A DNA stretch of 64,000 nt from Humulus lupulus (GCF_963169125.1 NC_084794.1:155754858-155818857), one strand, 5' to 3'; shown: positions 11,783 to 23,510, counted from the first letter of the stretch. Notes: a model not told the origin generated them from the sequence alone. Numbers and translations are program-made.

Positions 11783-12036
11783 CTCCTTCCTCGAGCATTC
11801 CACTCGATAGCCTTTGGAACTGCATGCTCAATAAAGGGAGTAAAATAAAATCCCACATTTGTCATCCACACCCCATACAGAGTGCCCTCCACTGTCATGT
11901 ATTCATTTGTCGACAACTTTGAATCGAGAGAGTTGATCTTCTCTTGCAATGTCAGGACCTTAGCCGCCAACCTCTTCCTACTCTTGGAAGAAGATGACGC
12001 CTTCGTTAAGGCTGCCTCCATCTTGTGCGTAGCCTC
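11783..12036 (-). pseudogene. Antisense accessory ORF remnant of a Tat element (C-terminal end)
   Basis: The open frame reads a K/A/S-rich coiled-coil-like segment (LTKASSSSKSRKRLAAK, then TLQEKINSLDSKL) and ends near IEWNARGRS. It aligns with the end of the longer accessory ORF in Tat2 (30224-30621). The frame continues upstream without break to the LTR boundary at 12036, so the N-terminal part was cut off by the Tat3 LTR. Its minus orientation is as expected for a plus-strand Tat such as Tat1. Function of this ORF is unknown. Confidence 0.7.
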
Positions 12037-13526
12037 TGTTGACGGTGAGAATCTGTCAATGATATAAGGTCAAAAAACTCAAATCTTTTAATATTAGAAC
12101 TATGTAGATAGAACTTAGAAAAGACTTTGATAAGAAAAGTTCATAACAAAAATGGAGGAAATGCTCATATATTTACTCAATAACCTAAGTATACAATAAG
12201 TTTTCCAACTCCTTAGCATGAGGGGTGGAGGTCTATTTATAGGAGAGCTCTAAGGACTCCCAATACATTGTGGTCCTTGAGGACAAAAAAGTACGTGGGA
12301 ACACTATCTAGATAGTGGTGCAGGATGCAGTGGTGTAAAGAGTTGTAGTGTCAGCTCTAGTACATGGTCAGGGTTACTCAGGTAGTGCCTCCACTCTTCA
12401 TATGGATTCATACCACCACTACTTATCGAATACGGATGTTATAGTCACACCTTCACTTCCGTCAGGGTCGTACATCTCATGTCCGTACCCGTGCCTCGTA
12501 CCTGATGGTCCTTCTCACATATCCAAGGTACATCTTTTCTCAAAGCTTCCTTGTATTTTATTACATGCGAGAAGTCTCGCATGTTACTAGCAGTAACATA
12601 ATTTGTTTACTTCACCAATTTTAACTTAATATTCAATGATGATGATATCTTTATTAGTGTTCTGTGTGCGTACACTTGAGAGGTCTCGCAAGTGTGTGTC
12701 CCGTGGAACCACAGTGGGAATGTGCCTTGCTAGCGGCACATACTCTAGGAGATGAGTAGCTTGTGATGGGACAAATCGCCTCTGATGGAAGCCTTAGGCC
12801 TACGAGAGAGGGAGTCTTGCCCGAAACTCTTGAGTACAAGGAAAGGGGTCTCACATAGTGAGGCCCTTGTAATCAAGCCTCTCATGCGCGTGGTTTGTGA
12901 GAGGGGTCCTCGCGCGAAACTTTAGGTGTCCATGCGGTATGGCCTTCGCATAGCGTGGCCTCATACACACGCGCGGGTATTGCCCTCACATAGTGAGGCC
13001 TTAAAGGTAGGCGCGCACAAAGCCCTCACATTGCGAGGCTTCAAATGCTTGCGCGGCAAGGCCCTTGCATAGCAAGGCTTCAAAGGCAGTCACGTACAAG
13101 GTCCTCAAGGAGCCCTCGAGGAGCGCGTATGAGCTCTTATGGGGTTTGACAAAGTGATCTTGCATAGAGAGGCCCTTAAGAGTGCCTTTTCACACTTAGG
13201 CAATTTGAATGAAATGATCAAGGCCAGCTGAGACGGGCCTCACATAGCAAGGCCCTTATGTCTCGGTAGGCGGGCATGGAAAGCTAAGACATGTCTCGCA
13301 TAGGGAAGCCCCTATTGGGATCTTGCACAAGAGACTCTTGTATTGACAACTAACTTAGTGGCCTAACATGAGGTGTCTGAAGGGATAACTTCCCATATTC
13401 ACAATATGCGAGAGGATGGCCTTACATGGAGGCAAAAACTTGCGTGAAACATGCTCTCGCGTGACCTTCAAGTTTCTTTAGAAAAGATTTGTGGTCCTTA
13501 TCAAGTGTGGAATTTTGGCGTCCACA
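12037..13526 (-). mobile_element. Tat3 LTR (3' LTR, minus strand)
   Basis: The left end tgttgacggtgagaatctgt matches the Tat2 LTR end at 34259. The right end tccaca is followed by a polypurine tract on the minus strand, giving an LTR of about 1490 bp. Its GC-rich half (12650-13330) is packed with variants of gcctcacatagtgaggccct, a small inverted repeat. It interrupts the accessory ORF at 11783-12036, so it was inserted into another Tat copy. Confidence 0.75.
12654..13340. repeat. Irregular GC-rich repeat array with gcctc/gaggc inverted motifs, Tat3 LTR
   Basis: Variants of cct(c/t)gcatag-gaggccct recur at irregular spacing and form small hairpins (for example ctcacatagtgag near 12850 and 12985). 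The Tat2 LTRs carry a related but regularly tandem version at 27320-27490 and 34982-35420. Confidence 0.6.
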
Positions 13527-14930
13527 CTTTCCCCCCAGTCTATGAGAAGGTCTTTAGGCATTCTTGTAGACTCTTTTTGTGCCATCATTATGACATGCAT
13601 GGTACAAGTAGGGTTCTTTGTTTATGAGATATGGAAAAACATACTTCATAAGTGGTGATCCTCAAGACTCCTTTGAAGATTAATTAAAGCTAATAATTCT
13701 TTTGTACAGATCCTACAGTTGTCATTGGTGTAAAAAATATCGAGTTGCACGACTGAGCTTGAGGCAGACTATCCGGAGGGGCCTAAGAATTATTTTCTAG
13801 ACAAGGTGAGCCCTCGTGTGGTGCTCCTAAGATGTTGCTCTGGGTGGTTTGCGCGTCTCCAGCGCTTATCAGATTTCACAGTGAGTATTGCTTTAACCAT
13901 TATTTCTTGTGGTTCTTTCTTTTGTTGGCTTCTTCATCACTATTAGAGCAATAGGTCGACTTTATCACGAAGTCTACTATTACTTGCTCGTTGAAGAAAC
14001 ACACTTGTTGTCATTTTTGTGCTTCATGCTTATTGAGGAGCGTTTGAGTTCCTCTTATGTATGCATGTTCGTTTATTTTAAGGATGTGTTGACCCTTTGG
14101 GTATCTCCAATCCTCTCTCTTTTATTTGTCATGCGTGCGCTTTTGACTTTTCATTTTTGATCGAGAAGTGTCCTTCTCGTTATTCTACATAGTACTATTT
14201 TTGCAAGCGTCTTCTTTGAGACCCTTTTTTGGGCTAGGTAACTTTAGTCAACCTAGGATTATTATGAGGACCCTTTTTGGTCCTTGATGTGATCTCCCCA
14301 AGGGTTGTGACCCTTATAGGCATATGGCACTTGTGAAGTCTCGCAAGCGCCTATTTTCAAGGCCTTTTTATTGATTACGAGGGAGTTTTTTGCAAAGACC
14401 TCCTTGACATAGGGATCTCTTTGAGCTCCCCTTTTTTCTTCTACGATGGGATCCCTTTGTAAGGTGGGTGTGTTTGTGAGGAAGTCACTTTTGAGGAATC
14501 TTTTTACTTTCTTAGCCTCTATAAGGGTCGGTAGTCCTCTTAGATTCAAATGGTGTCTTATAAGGGTCATCGCTCATTTATATACATATATATGTATTAT
14601 AAGTATTTATATATATATCTCACAAGGCTAGGCAGCTATTTTTCACATGGTCAGGTGTCTATTGAGGCTCTCTAGGCTGGGCACCTACTTCTCACATGGC
14701 TAGGAGCCTGTTGAGGCTCATAAATCTAGACACCTATTCTGCACAAGGCCAAAGGCCTATTGAGGTTGGGTATAATAAGTCCAAAGTGGTTGGTGGGATC
14801 TATCTTGCAAAGCACTTTGTTTTTTATTCTTTCCGATACACTATGACAATTTAATTGACAATGGAAGTATGTGAGTCACATAAGTGTCCTTGGAGATGAG
14901 AGATGTAATAGTTATGGGTGTCGTATGCTG
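13527..14930 (-). mobile_element. Tat3 polypurine tract and 3' internal spacer
   Basis: 13527-13545 read on the minus strand is a G-rich polypurine tract (gactggggggaaag) directly preceding the LTR, the expected plus-strand primer site. The rest resembles the Tat2 spacer: the ggacactttttgg/tccttctc-attat-tacatagtactatttt block at 14170-14230 matches 31000-31060. The accessory ORF that lies between these blocks in Tat2 is missing or unrecognisable, and no pol is seen, so this is a deletion derivative. Several short ORFs here have no recognisable domain. Confidence 0.65.
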
Positions 14931-15800
14931 TATCAAATTTAAATGTTTATTTGATCAATCGCTTATACCAGCTACTTCAGTTTAGCCGTAAATAAGGGTC
15001 GAACCCACGAGCAATATGATCAAATTATTATTCAAAATAAGAACTAAACATAAATTAGAAAGCATTTTAGTTTTAAAAACTGAAAAGATAAAATGAAATA
15101 ATGATTAAAGATTAAACAACTAAGGATAAAATGATATTAAAGAAATGGTCCGGAATTACTCTCCACCTTCGACAAACAATCTATAAGCAATGACAAATAA
15201 TATTTCCTATTCCCAATAAAATTATTAACCCCGTAGATAACACTTAAGTACTTAATTATCCATGTTTCCTTATTATAATTAATTAAAGCTAAGTGCTCTT
15301 AATTAGTCATTTTTACCCAATAATAAACCCATTAAGCATGTGATCTATCTACCCTAGTAAAAGCATTACACTCTATGGAAACAATTTAATCTAAGAAAAA
15401 AATTCATTAAGCATGAAATTCATTTAACCTAGGTTCTATTTTTCATCACAATCCAGATACCCGTCACAATATTCTATTGGAATTTATCAATCAACTTAGA
15501 ATCCTAAACTATTATGTGAATAGCTATCCAAAGATGATAGTAGAATAATGCAAAACCCTAATTAGTTGGTCACCTAACATGATCTCACAATATTCATAGC
15601 ATTGAATTAGAAAAATGGAAGCAATTTAAAATAAAGGTATAGAAGAATAAAATTTATGATTGCATTCAACATCTCATATCTAGGGTTTTGAAATAACCCT
15701 CAACTACAAAGAAAATACTCCATACTCACATTCATATTCACAAACATAAATATTAAATGAAAATAAATGAGTTTTGAGATGAAATAAAAAAACTAGATTG
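14931..15800. other. Unclassified AT-rich repeat, left half (split by Tekay element)
   Basis: AT-rich, no coding region. Includes phrases common in plant repeats, such as gtaaataagggtcgaaccca at about 14990. It ends with aagaa, the target duplication of the Tekay insertion, and continues at 25296 on the other side. Classification is open; it may be the 3' non-coding part of another LTR element. Confidence 0.5.
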
Positions 15801-15805
15801 AAGAA

Positions 15806-18310
15806 TGAAATGCCCTGCTAATTAGGATCTGTTACCATGTGTGTTTAAAATTTGTGCTGGACTCGCTAAGTGATTCATTTGGACTAAACATGTGATTAAG
15901 CCACTAAGGGTTCAGGTATTTAAAATTTTGATCAACTCATAAACTTTTTCATTAAACAAAAACTTTGGTCTTCAGATGGAATCCCCAAAATAAAAGTTTA
16001 AAAGTCGGTAACAATTCCAAGGTTACAAAATAAGCCGACCTAGGCAGCAAAACTGGGTCCAACCCTAGCTTCCTTGAAATTTGTTGGTTGTGGCGGTCGA
16101 ACAAACTGCATATGTACACGTTATTTCCATCGCTCTCCAACTCATGGCTAGCTAAGCTTCTCCTTACCATTACCTGCACCACAAAACACCCGTGAGCCAA
16201 AAGACTCAACAAGAAAACATATTCAAACAATTCACAGAATAATACATCAAGCTTAGTAGTAATAACTCGAACTAAGCATAAACACTATTCAAATTAGCAC
16301 CCATAGGACTGCACAAGTGCATGTTGCAATCCCTTTTTATTCTTATGGCATCCGAGCTAGTCAAGTGCTTGGTGCACTCCCAAGGTGGCTCAGCCATAGC
16401 GGCCTGTGCTCAACGCGCGGAATGCTGGTCTCGGCTCATAAATCGAGTCTTGCAGATCCTTGAATTATAAGTCAAGCCTCACAGACCCGCGATTTATAAG
16501 TCGAGCCTCACGGACCCTCGACTTATAAGTCGGGCCTCACGGACCCTCGACTTATAAATCGAGCCTTAAAGTCCCTCAACTTATAAGTCAAGCTTAAAGA
16601 TTCTCAACTTATATGTCGGCCCCCTTAAATCAAGTATGCCCTCGACTAGTATGTCGATCCTTAACCAGATACAACTAAAATGCTTGGCTTATAAACCGAG
16701 CTTCCTAGTCATAACAGACATTCACATAATACATTGTTCATACATACAGATACAATGCATTACAGGCATAATCATAATCATGCGCATTTACAGGACCAAC
16801 GCCCAAATCAAGACTATGTTCAGCATTCAGGGCCAAGCCCTAATCATATATATCATATTTTGAGTGCAATTTTCTTACCTTTGGTCCAAGTAGAAGCTAC
16901 CAATTAACGACCCTTTAGTACAATCCCCATTCCGAGCCCTTAACGATGACCTAGTTGCAACCATGATAAAGGATCCCATAAATAACGAGTGAATAAAGGC
17001 TTCCGAACCAAGTCCTAGCCTCTGGGACATCGAATTCCACTAAACTGGGTAGTAGGATCGATCCCGGGCCCTTAGGGTTGAGTTCCTGCACTCAAAAACC
17101 CTCTCGGGGTTCAAAACCCCTTAAGCGTCGTGGACCCATGCCCCAAAACTGCGGCCCGCCCTATGTCAGATGCCCATCCTCCGTTTTTACTAAACACGCA
17201 TTGTGACACTAACTAACAGGCGCTGTAGTGCGCCCTCGCGATAGAGCCCTCCCTGGCTCCTTGAGTTCAAGAGGGCCGCGACACCCCAAGAACAGAGCAG
17301 CGACCCAACCCCCTTCGAACTAAGAATTCTTGGGGTTTCCCTTAGCCAAACCCAATCAAATTTACCCCAAATCAAACATAAAATCTTAGTTCAATTCCCA
17401 TAACCGATTTAACACCTCTCCAACAACAAAACCTAACTCAAGCTTTAATGAAAACTCATAAAAATCCAAAATTCACTATTTAAACCGTCTCACATGCAAA
17501 CTCTAAACTTCCTACAGAACTAACATAATTGACATAGAAATAATAAGTTCAAGCCTTTAACTCTGACATATGCTCAACCCTGAATCAATTCCCCAGCTCA
17601 GCCAGTCCAATCCGTCAATCCTTTAGTCTATAATCCTCCAATTTTCCTCAAACCCCCAAGCACCAGAAGAGGGAGAAAGAGCCATGAGATAGAGAGAGAA
17701 AACTGAAGTATATGTTTCTTTCTAAGTGTTTCTAAAATCTCAGCTACCTAAACCAAGCATATTCCTTTTTGCCAAAAAGTCCAAAATTCCCTCAAGACTA
17801 TCTTAACTCCTCTAGTGCCATGAAGGGCAATTCTGTCAATTGCAACTTCCCGTCAAATCATCTAGTGTTCATCTAAATCCCAAACTATCTCAAAAATAAT
17901 AACCATTTAATCTCCCATTACCCGATAACCCCTGGTAATGTACTAAATTACCAAAATACCATTGGGCTCACCCCGAGCCGGGTATTTAACCCCGTTTTGA
18001 CTTTTCCGCTAACTTGCTCACTAGGATCACCTCGCGTCGAGTAACCCAAATATATCCACAGAATAATGTGCTCTCAATCACACACACACATATTTACAAT
18101 TATACCTTTAGCAGGTGAAAATTACTAAAATGCCCTTCTCATAAGAAACGAGGCCACACACATATTTCTAAACATGCAAGATTAATTATATTATAATATA
18201 ATTGACATAATGACATGCTCATACTATATTAGCACATAATTAAAACAATTGTCGCCTCCCAGCCCCTTAATCCAGGCACTAAGGCATATTAGGGAATTTG
18301 GGATGTTACA
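15806..18310 (-). mobile_element. Tekay element 3' LTR
   Basis: 2505 bp, minus start tgtaacatcccaaatt at 18310 and end at 15806 (tgaaatgccctgct in plus reading; the other LTR has tgtaacgccctgct). It includes a palindromic minisatellite at 16430-16615 and a GC-rich cassette at about 17110-17300. It is 740 bp longer than the 5' LTR, mainly because 17440-18110 is missing from the other copy. Confidence 0.9.
16430..16615. repeat. Approx. 30-bp minisatellite with perfect palindrome in Tekay LTR
   Basis: About six units of the form cttataagtcgagcctcacggaccctcga. The core cgacttataagtcg (16519-16532) is a perfect 14-bp palindrome. A degenerate array with fewer clean palindromes lies at the matching position of the 5' LTR (about 24150-24312). 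Confidence 0.8.
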
Positions 18311-18324
18311 ACTATCCCCTCCTT
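18311..18324 (-). other. Polypurine tract of Tekay element
   Basis: Minus reading aaggaggggatagt lies directly before the 3' LTR start at 18310, the expected primer site for plus-strand DNA synthesis. Confidence 0.8.
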
Positions 18325-18900
18325 ACAGGAATTTCGTCCTCAAAATTTTACCTAAATAGCTCGAAATACTTGTCCCGCATGGTTGAGTCCAACTCCCAGG
18401 TTTCCTTCTTGACCTTGCTATTCCTCCATAATACCTTAACTAAAGGTATGGTTTTATTTCTCAGAACCTTGTCTGGAGTGGCTGCTCCTTAAAGGATAAG
18501 TCTGTTTGCAGCTCCAGATCTTCACAACTCAGTACATGAGTCTCATCAGATACATACTTCTGCAACATCGAAATATGGAACACATTTTGCATGGCCGGCA
18601 GTGCCAGAGGTAACGCCAATCTATAGGCCACCTAACTGATCCTTTCCAGGATCTCAAAAGGTCCTACGAACCTAGGGCTCAGCTTGCCCTTCTTCCAAAA
18701 CCTCCTCACCCCTTGAGTGGTGAGACTCTAAGGAAGACATAGTCTCCCACTTGGAACTCCACGTTTCTGCGCTTTGGATTCGCATAACTTTTATGTCTAC
18801 TCTATGATGCAAGCATCCGACCTCTGATCTTTTCAATGGCTTCATTGGTCCTCTGGAATGCACCAGGACCCAAGTATCTGCGCTCACCTATCTCGTCCTA
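18325..18900 (-). pseudogene. Tekay integrase C-terminal region and chromodomain (decayed)
   Basis: Minus-strand fragments read the integrase tail (DYVFLRVSPLKG-like stretch and ISMLQKYV block at about 18560-18760) and, just before the PPT, a chromodomain core with IPLVKVLWRN and ETWELDSTMRDKY at about 18345-18470. In chromoviruses this domain directs integration towards marked chromatin. The stop after ELFR at about 18345 fits the end of pol. A one-base frame change separates the integrase tail from the chromodomain. Confidence 0.8.
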
Positions 18901-19832
18901 GTGAATAGGTGATCTGCATTTTCTACCACATAACATTTCATACGGAGCCACTCCTATGGTTGCCTGGTTGCTGTTGTTGTAGGAAAACTCTATCAGAGGT
19001 AAATATTTACTCCAGGACCCCTCAAAGTCCAGTACACATGCTCTCAGCATGTCCTCCAGTATCTGGATAGCCCTCTCAGACTGACCATCAGTTTGAGGAT
19101 GATAGGTTGTACTAAACTTCAACTGTGTGCCCATTTCCTTCTGTAAACTTCCCAAAACTTGGAAGTAAATGTAGGGTCCCAATCCAACACGATCGACCTC
19201 GGAGCTCCATGAAGACGTTCTATCTCTTTTACATAGAGATCTGCGTACTGGTCAACGGTATAAGTCGTCTTCACTAGTAGGAAGTGAGCCGATTTGGTAT
19301 ATCTGTCTACAATCACCAACACTGAATCATGTTGACCTACCATCTTGGGCAATCCTACCACAAAGTCCATTAAGATGTCTTCCCATTTCCACTCTGGAAT
19401 GTCAAAGGGCTGTAGTAACCCTGCTAGTCTATGATGTTCAGCTTCGATCTTCTGACACTTGACTACATACTCCATTACATCACCCTTCATCCCCGGCCAC
19501 CAATACAAAGTTCTCAGATCCTGGTACATCTTCGTGGTGCCGAGATGTAAAGAATACAGGGTAGTATGAGATTCATTCAGAATCTCCCATCTAATAACAA
19601 CATCCATCGGAACACAGATTCGACCTTTATATCTTAGCAAACCCATATCTGATAATGTATAGTCCTTAGTTGCCCCAGCTAGGACGCCCTCTCTAATCAC
19701 CAACTGTGGCTCTTGTAACTGACTCTCCTTAATCCTTTCTAGAAGAATAGACTGCAGGGTAATGTTGGCTAACTGGCCCACTACAAACTCAATCCCTGCT
19801 CTGGTCATATCCTCTGCTAGCTCCTTGGACAT
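18898..19832 (-). pseudogene. Tekay integrase core (decayed)
   Basis: The zinc-binding-like entry is at about 19500-19540 (SHTTLYSLHLGTTKMYQDL with the C of the distal pair visible as VVKCQKIEAEH). The catalytic core reads WEDILMDFVVGLP and VIVDRYTKSAHF around 19290-19400, and the second catalytic Asp (normally SDRDPTFTS) appears as LDWDPTF at about 19180. A frame change near 19140 separates it from the [19 protein letters not shown] segment in the 18898-19182 frame, which holds the catalytic Glu. It would insert element DNA, but the break makes it inactive. Confidence 0.9.
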
Positions 19833-19849
19833 CTGCCTCGAACTGTATA

Positions 19850-20568
19850 ACTGCTCAGACCTCTCCGACTTAGGGCATCTGCCACCACGTTGGATTTCCT
19901 TGGATGATAAAGGATATCACAATCGTAATCCTTCACCAGTTCCAACCAACGTCTCTGCCTCATATTCAATTCCTTCTATGTAAAGAAGTACTTAAGGCTC
20001 TTGTGGTTTGTATAGATCTCACACTTCTCTCCATAAAGGTAATGCATCCATACCTTTAATGCAAAGACCACCGCTACCAACTCCAGGTCATGGGTGGATA
20101 CCTATGCTCATAATCTTTCAACTAGCGTGGTGCAAAAGGAATTACTTTCTCTGCCTCCATAAGGACACAACCTAACCCTTGTCTCAAAGCATCACAATAA
20201 ATCATGAACTTCTCCTGATCTGTTGGAAGACTCAAGTCTGGGGCGGTAATCAGCCACCGCTTTAACTCGTGGAAGTTGTTCTCGCATCTGTCTGACCATG
20301 TAAACTTCTGAATCTTACATGAGAGTCCTGTCAGTGCGGTAGCTATTCTTGAGAATCGTTCCATAAACATCCTATAATAGCCTGCCAATCCAAGGAAGCT
20401 TCTGATCTCAGAGGCATTCTTTGGCCTCGGCAAATTCCTGATAACCTCAATCTTAGCTAGGTGTTCCTTAATCCTGTCTCTACTAACAATATGTCCCAAG
20501 AAAGTCACCTGAGGTAACCAGAACTCACACTTCTTGAATTTTGCAAATAATATGTGCTCTCTAAGTCT
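19850..20568 (-). pseudogene. Tekay RNase H and RT connection (decayed)
   Basis: The frame 20122-20508 covers the RT connection (FLGHIVSRDRI, IRSFLGLAGYYRMF) and the start of RNase H (KFMIYCDALRQGLGCVLM, with the first catalytic Asp). Beyond 20122 the RNase H domain continues with frame changes: segments equivalent to the [10 protein letters not shown] and YGEKCEIY strands can be followed down to about 19980. A stop at 20569 separates it from RT in the same frame. Confidence 0.85.
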
Positions 20569-21072
20569 CTACAAGACCAATCGGATGTGTTGCTCATGCT
20601 CTTCCTCTGACTGTGAACATACCAAGATATCGTCGATGAAGACAATCACAAACCGGTCCAGATAGTCCTTGAACACTTTGTTCATTAAGTCCATGAAAGT
20701 TGTCGGGGCATTAGTCAACCCAAACGACATAACAAGGAGCTCATAGTGCCCATATCTAGTACGGAAAGCTGTCTTTGGTATGTCTTCCTCATTGATCCTC
20801 AACTGGTGATAACCAGACCGAAGATCTATCTTTGAGAACACCATTTTACCTTGAAATTGTTCAAATAAGTCATTTATCCTTGGCAGAGGATACCTGTTCT
20901 TAATGGTCAACTTATTCAGTTCCCTGTAGTCTATGCACATCCTCAGAGAACCGTCCTTCTTCTTCACAAATAAAACTGGCGCACCCCATGGCGAGAAACT
21001 GGGTCTGATAATACCCAGATCCAACAAGTCATGTAATTGTACCTTGGGTTCCCTCAACTCTGCTGGGGCCAT
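20569..21072 (-). pseudogene. Tekay reverse transcriptase palm/fingers
   Basis: One open frame of 167 codons covers the fingers and palm: [33 protein letters not shown], and the catalytic pair in FIDD at 20629-20640. It is the best preserved pol domain of the element. An in-frame stop follows at 20569, and a frame change separates it from the protease frame near 21060. RT copies element RNA into DNA in virus-like particles. Confidence 0.93.
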
Positions 21073-21700
21073 TCTGTAAGGTGCCCTATAACAAACTCAA
21101 TCTTTCTGCGTGGCGACAACCCTGGTAACTCCTCTGGGAACACATCTAGAAACTCACAGACCAACCTAATCTCTTTTGGTCCCACTGGCATGACTTGAGT
21201 GGTATCCACTACACTGGCTAGGAATCCTATGCAACCTCCCTGCAGTAGATCTCTAGCCTTCAATGTTGAAATCATAGGAACTCGGGGACCATGTATAGTG
21301 CCAACGAATACGAAGGGATCCTCACCCTCAGGTTCAAAGGTTACCATCTTCTTCTTATAATCAATTGTTGCCCCATATCTAGTCAACCAATCCATTCCAA
21401 AAATCATATCAAAGTCAGTCATCACCAACTCTATTAAGTCAACCAAAAACTCCCTGCCGTCCACCATCATTGGCAATGATCTGACCCATCTCTTGGAAAC
21501 CACTAACTACCCAGTGGGTAGTAACGTCCCAAACCCCACAACATGGTAATCAAATGGCCTACACAATCTATCAATAATTCTTCTAGAAACATAAGATTGT
21601 GTAGCACCAGAATCAATCAGCACAATATAAGAAATGTCAACACTAGAAAGTTGACCAGTGAACACTGAGGGCCTATCCTCAGCCTGCGTCAATGCAAACA
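21054..21700 (-). pseudogene. Tekay aspartic protease
   Basis: The active site VLIDSGATQSYVS is at about 21590-21630, within the gag-pro frame. One in-frame TAG at 21507-21509 cuts the domain; the same frame resumes and includes FDMIFGMDWLTRYGATIDY (about 21370-21420), the second conserved loop region. The family cleaves its own gag-pol precursor. No indel lies between the gag start and 21060. Confidence 0.88.
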
Positions 21701-22853
21701 CTCGAGCTGGAGTCGAGCTATCTTCCTTGTTTGGTTCTTCTTTCTTCATTCTTGCGCAGTCCTTCTTGAGATGCCCCACAATCCTGCATAAAAAGCACGC
21801 CTTCGCCCGACACTCCCCCAGATGACGTCTTCTACATCTGGCACATTCTGGATATGTCTTCCAGTTCTCATTGCCGCCCTGGTAGCCAATCTGTACACCC
21901 CATGGACTCCTATCAGGTTTAGGAGTCGAAGCAGTATTTGGGGTCTTACTTTTCTGGTCACTAGGGCCTTCACCCTTACGTGATCCTGTAAAGGGAGGTC
22001 CCATCCTCCTCATATTTCTTCTGGCTATGTTCTCGCGCCAGATCTTGTTCTCAGCACCCTCTACAGTAAGGGCTCCCTCTACTACCTGAGCGTATGTTTT
22101 TACTCCAGGTACTGTGGTAATTTTGACATCCCGGGCTATCATAGGTTGTAGCCCCTAAAGGAATCTTTCCTTCCTTGTCCCATCAGTGGGCACTAAGTCT
22201 ATAGTGAACTTTGCTAATCAGTCAAATTTCAGAGCGTATTCGGTCACCAATATATTCCCTTCGAATAGTCTACTGAATTCCTCGGCCTTTTAAGCTTTAA
22301 TGGTCTCATTATAATACTTCTCACTAAAGAGGGTTCTAAACTCTTCCCAGTTCATTGTAGTTACATCCCTAGTTTGGGACACCACCTCCCACCAGATTCG
22401 GGCATCTTTCCATAACATATACGTGGCACAGGCCACTCTCTCATTGCCCACCATCCTCATAAAATCTAGGATGGATGTAATCATAGCCATCCATTTTACT
22501 GCCTTAAGTGGACATGCACTACCCTCGAAAATCGGAGGGTGTTGTTTTCTGAACCATTCATACACTAACTCCCAACGGTTCCCTAATTTTGTCTGCTATT
22601 GTATGGCTGGTACTGGAGCAGCATATGGGGCCTCTGATGCAGAGCTCCCTGCCATAACCTAATGTTGTCTCAACTGGAAAATCTCTTCATCCTGTCTCTG
22701 TAGCCTGTCTTGCATGTCAACAAGCATATGTTGCCAATTCTTAGGGACTAGCGGAGGGTTCTGACCCTGGTCATTACTTCTGACCTGATTCTTAGTGTCG
22801 GATGGATCATTAGATTTCCCAGGAAACATACTTCCAAGTCTATCTGCAATCAA
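21700..22853 (-). pseudogene. Tekay gag with CCHC-type zinc knuckles
   Basis: Start Met at 22853 (MIADRLGSMF). Capsid homology at 22290-22565 (WFRKQHPPIFEG, DARIWWEVV, FRTLFSEKYY). Two cysteine-rich knuckles lie at about 21770-21850: a C-x2-C-x3-H-x3-C unit and a canonical C-x2-C-x4-H-x4-C (CFLCRIVGHLKKDC). The whole gag-protease stretch keeps one frame and is broken only by in-frame stops, not indels; the region just below 22290 includes several. Confidence 0.9.
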
Positions 22854-22940
22854 TGACTCGACTTATTAGGCAGTAATAACAATACCTCATACCAACCCAC
22901 AGTTCAAAATCGATCGATTAAGCATTCACATGCATTGACA

Positions 22941-23303
22941 ATGCTAATAAGTATCCCAATAATTCACACATAAACAATCATACTAATAAGCAGAGCAATT
23001 CATAATCATACTCGAACAAGATGCTAGTAAGGACATTCTTTGCATGCATACACACAACATAATGCTATTAAACATTTACAATACTCAAGGGCAAGAAGAA
23101 TGCTAATAAGCATTTCCTAACACGCATAGACATTTAATGATGCTAATAAGCATTCCTTTTAACATGTAATGGTGCTAATAAGCATCCCCTGGCATACGTG
23201 CATATACGTCAATGCTAATAAGTGTTTCTGACATTCTAAAGCAATCATGATGCTTGTAAGAAATCCTAAAACATTTACAAGTGTCTATCTTGCTAATAAG
23301 CAC
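22941..23303 (-). repeat. Ten-copy ~40-bp repeat with stem-loop core in Tekay leader
   Basis: The word atgctaataagcat or close variants starts at 22941, 22980, 23021, 23062, 23100, 23140, 23172, 23212, 23250 and 23290, a period of about 40 bp. In the sense RNA it reads AUGCU-UAUU-AGCAU, a 5-bp stem with a 4-base loop. Sequence between the cores is poorly conserved. The array lies between PBS and gag start, in the untranslated leader, where retroelement packaging and dimerisation signals are normally found. Its role is not known. Confidence 0.8.
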
Positions 23304-23510
23304 ATCCTTAATCTACACACTACAGTCAAGGGTCAAGACCTATCATAATAGCTCATGCTTCTTATTTAAGCTAGCAGGTAAGGCATATACAGTTAATTTA
23401 AGCAAATACACACATAACTATATTAATAGTTACCCAACCCTGAGTCGATCTTGTCTTTAGCAGTGAGTGTACATGCCCGTTCGATCATTAGGAACCCTTA
23501 AACCTTGGAA

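Noticed and set aside
15952..16230. 92-codon minus-strand frame inside the Tekay 3' LTR as a possible LTR-encoded protein
   Set aside because: The equivalent part of the other LTR is not open and there is no recognisable domain.
16430..16615. Regular repeats considered as a CRISPR-like array
   Set aside because: No unique spacers and located inside a plant LTR; ordinary minisatellite.
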